From positions 1-6,153 of the forward strand of contig QFNI01000099.1 of NCBI GenBank assembly GCA_003240775.1: a stretch of DNA of 6,153 nt, written 5' to 3'. A program made the position numbers and the translations under genes. Under the pieces are notes generated by a model. It was not told where the DNA came from and made no database searches. It was given only the letters and a program-made list of their open reading frames with translations. Of the stretch, positions 5,656 through 6,153 are shown piece after piece (the first letter of the stretch is position 1; the number at the start of each line of letters is the position of its first letter). This DNA comes from Mesorhizobium amorphae. GTDB lineage: Bacteria; Pseudomonadota; Alphaproteobacteria; Rhizobiales; Rhizobiaceae.

Positions 5656-5674
5656 TTTCTCCGAAAAGGAGAAA
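5656..5674 (+). promoter_or_regulatory. Hairpin that pairs the Shine-Dalgarno of the Lar-like gene
   Basis: TTTCTCC (5656-5662) and GGAGAAA (5668-5674) form a perfect 7-bp stem with a GAAAA loop. The right arm contains GGAG of the ribosome site AAGGAG (5666-5671), 7 nt before the ATG at 5679. If the leader folds this way the ribosome site is partly hidden, which would make translation sensitive to temperature or to a trans-acting RNA or protein. The stem is A/U-rich at its base, so it is only moderately stable. Confidence 0.45.
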
Positions 5675-5678
5675 TCTC

Positions 5679-6153
5679 ATGGACGTTCCGGCCCAGACAG
5701 CCGTTCAGGATGCTGCCCGCGACGAGGTGAGCGCGGCCGGACCTGACCTATCGCGACTCCTGCCTTGCCCGTTTTGCGGGGAGACCCCCCGTGTTCACGT
5801 CTCGAACGTCTTCGTCTCCTTCGTCTGCCCGCCCGGCTCAGCCTGCGACGGTTCCGGGCTCGCCGTTCTTCGCCGCGGCGTCGACGCGGAAGCGGCGGTT
5901 TCGGGATGGAACGGGCGCGTCGGCTTCCCGCCCGGTCACCGGGCCGCCGAAGGGGAGCCGCTGCCTTGCCCGTTCACCGGGAACGTCCCGCTCGTCCGGA
6001 CGGGCGAGAAATACACGATCATCATGCCGGCGATGGATGATCACGGCGACCTCGTCGGGCTCGGCGCCGTTTACCGCGGCACGAGCCGCGCGGACGCGGT
6101 CGCGGCCTGGAACGTCCGGGCCGCGCATGGCGGGCAGCCGGCAAACAGGAGGA
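5679..6153 (+). CDS. Lar-like restriction alleviation protein with two modules (3' end outside window)
   Basis: The frame opens at ATG 5679, behind a strong AAGGAG, and remains open to the window edge (158 codons, no stop). Residues 27-80 match a Lar-type zinc-ribbon: LLPCPFCGETPRV (28-39, with C30 and C33), then VCPPGSAC (C50, C56), and the closing VSGWNGR (74-80). Lar-family proteins carry the pattern 'PCPFCG...C..C...aWNrR'; phage Rac-prophage Lar modulates type I restriction so that unmodified DNA is spared. A second module follows at about 95-148: LPCPFTGNVPLV (95-106) and the closing DAVAAWNVR (139-147). It keeps the CPF.G and WN.R ends but has T100 in place of the second cysteine and no later cysteine pair, so it probably cannot bind zinc. 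A short polar N-terminus (1-26) precedes the modules. Many Lar-like proteins on phages and plasmids have no tested function, so the anti-restriction role is inferred from family. Confidence 0.83.
   Translation, partial: MDVPAQTAVQDAARDEVSAAGPDLSRLLPCPFCGETPRVHVSNVFVSFVCPPGSACDGSGLAVLRRGVDAEAAVSGWNGRVGFPPGHRAAEGEPLPCPFTGNVPLVRTGEKYTIIMPAMDDHGDLVGLGAVYRGTSRADAVAAWNVRAAHGGQPANRR

Noticed and set aside
4094..5680. A 528-codon leftward open frame spanning the 140- and 222-residue genes
   Set aside because: It lacks a ribosome site, runs through two rightward genes with good starts plus two intergenic regions, and its composition is that of a shadow frame.

Overview
The window is G+C-rich DNA (roughly two thirds G+C by eye), dense in high-GC3 genes, and reads like accessory DNA (plasmid, integrative element or genomic island) of a proteobacterium. 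An alphaproteobacterial host is a reasonable guess from base composition and gene style, but nothing here fixes the taxon. No rRNA, tRNA, transposase, integrase, CRISPR array or replication gene was seen.

Layout. Bases 1-138 hold the 3' end of a rightward gene. It converges on a leftward four-gene operon through a perfect 11-bp GC hairpin (147-172) that could terminate from both sides. The leftward operon (180-4063, read from right to left) is: an EcoRI-family adenine-N6 DNA methyltransferase (3011-4063); a DUF262 + HNH nuclease (1830-3014, GTG start, 4-nt overlap); a ProQ/FinO-family RNA chaperone (1336-1830, 1-nt overlap); and a very acidic protein of unknown function (180-1334, 1-nt gap). 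The tight junctions, each preceded by a plausible Shine-Dalgarno, make this one translationally coupled unit with a promoter-like sequence at about 4091-4119.

Bases 4064-4357 form a divergent intergenic region. It contains the leftward promoter, a good rightward sigma70-like promoter (TTGGCG-N17-TATGCT) with a GAATTC in its spacer, and a stretch that looks like a decayed small gene. Rightward genes follow: an unrecognised 140-residue protein (4358-4780), an unrecognised 222-residue protein (4847-5515), and a gene that runs off the right end (5679 onward). The last encodes a Lar-like (restriction alleviation) zinc-ribbon protein with an apparent second, degenerate Lar-like module. It was found by direct translation.

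How the genes may work together. The methyltransferase and nuclease most simply form a restriction-modification or modification-linked defence pair, with the ProQ/FinO protein and acidic protein as co-expressed partners. The Lar-like gene on the other arm suggests a counter-restriction activity on the same element. The most unusual points are the RNA chaperone fused by gene overlap to a restriction operon, and a 28-nt near-repeat (2122-2149 and 5591-5618). A rightward transcript from the second copy would be antisense to the nuclease mRNA. Both are sequence observations; the functional link is inference.
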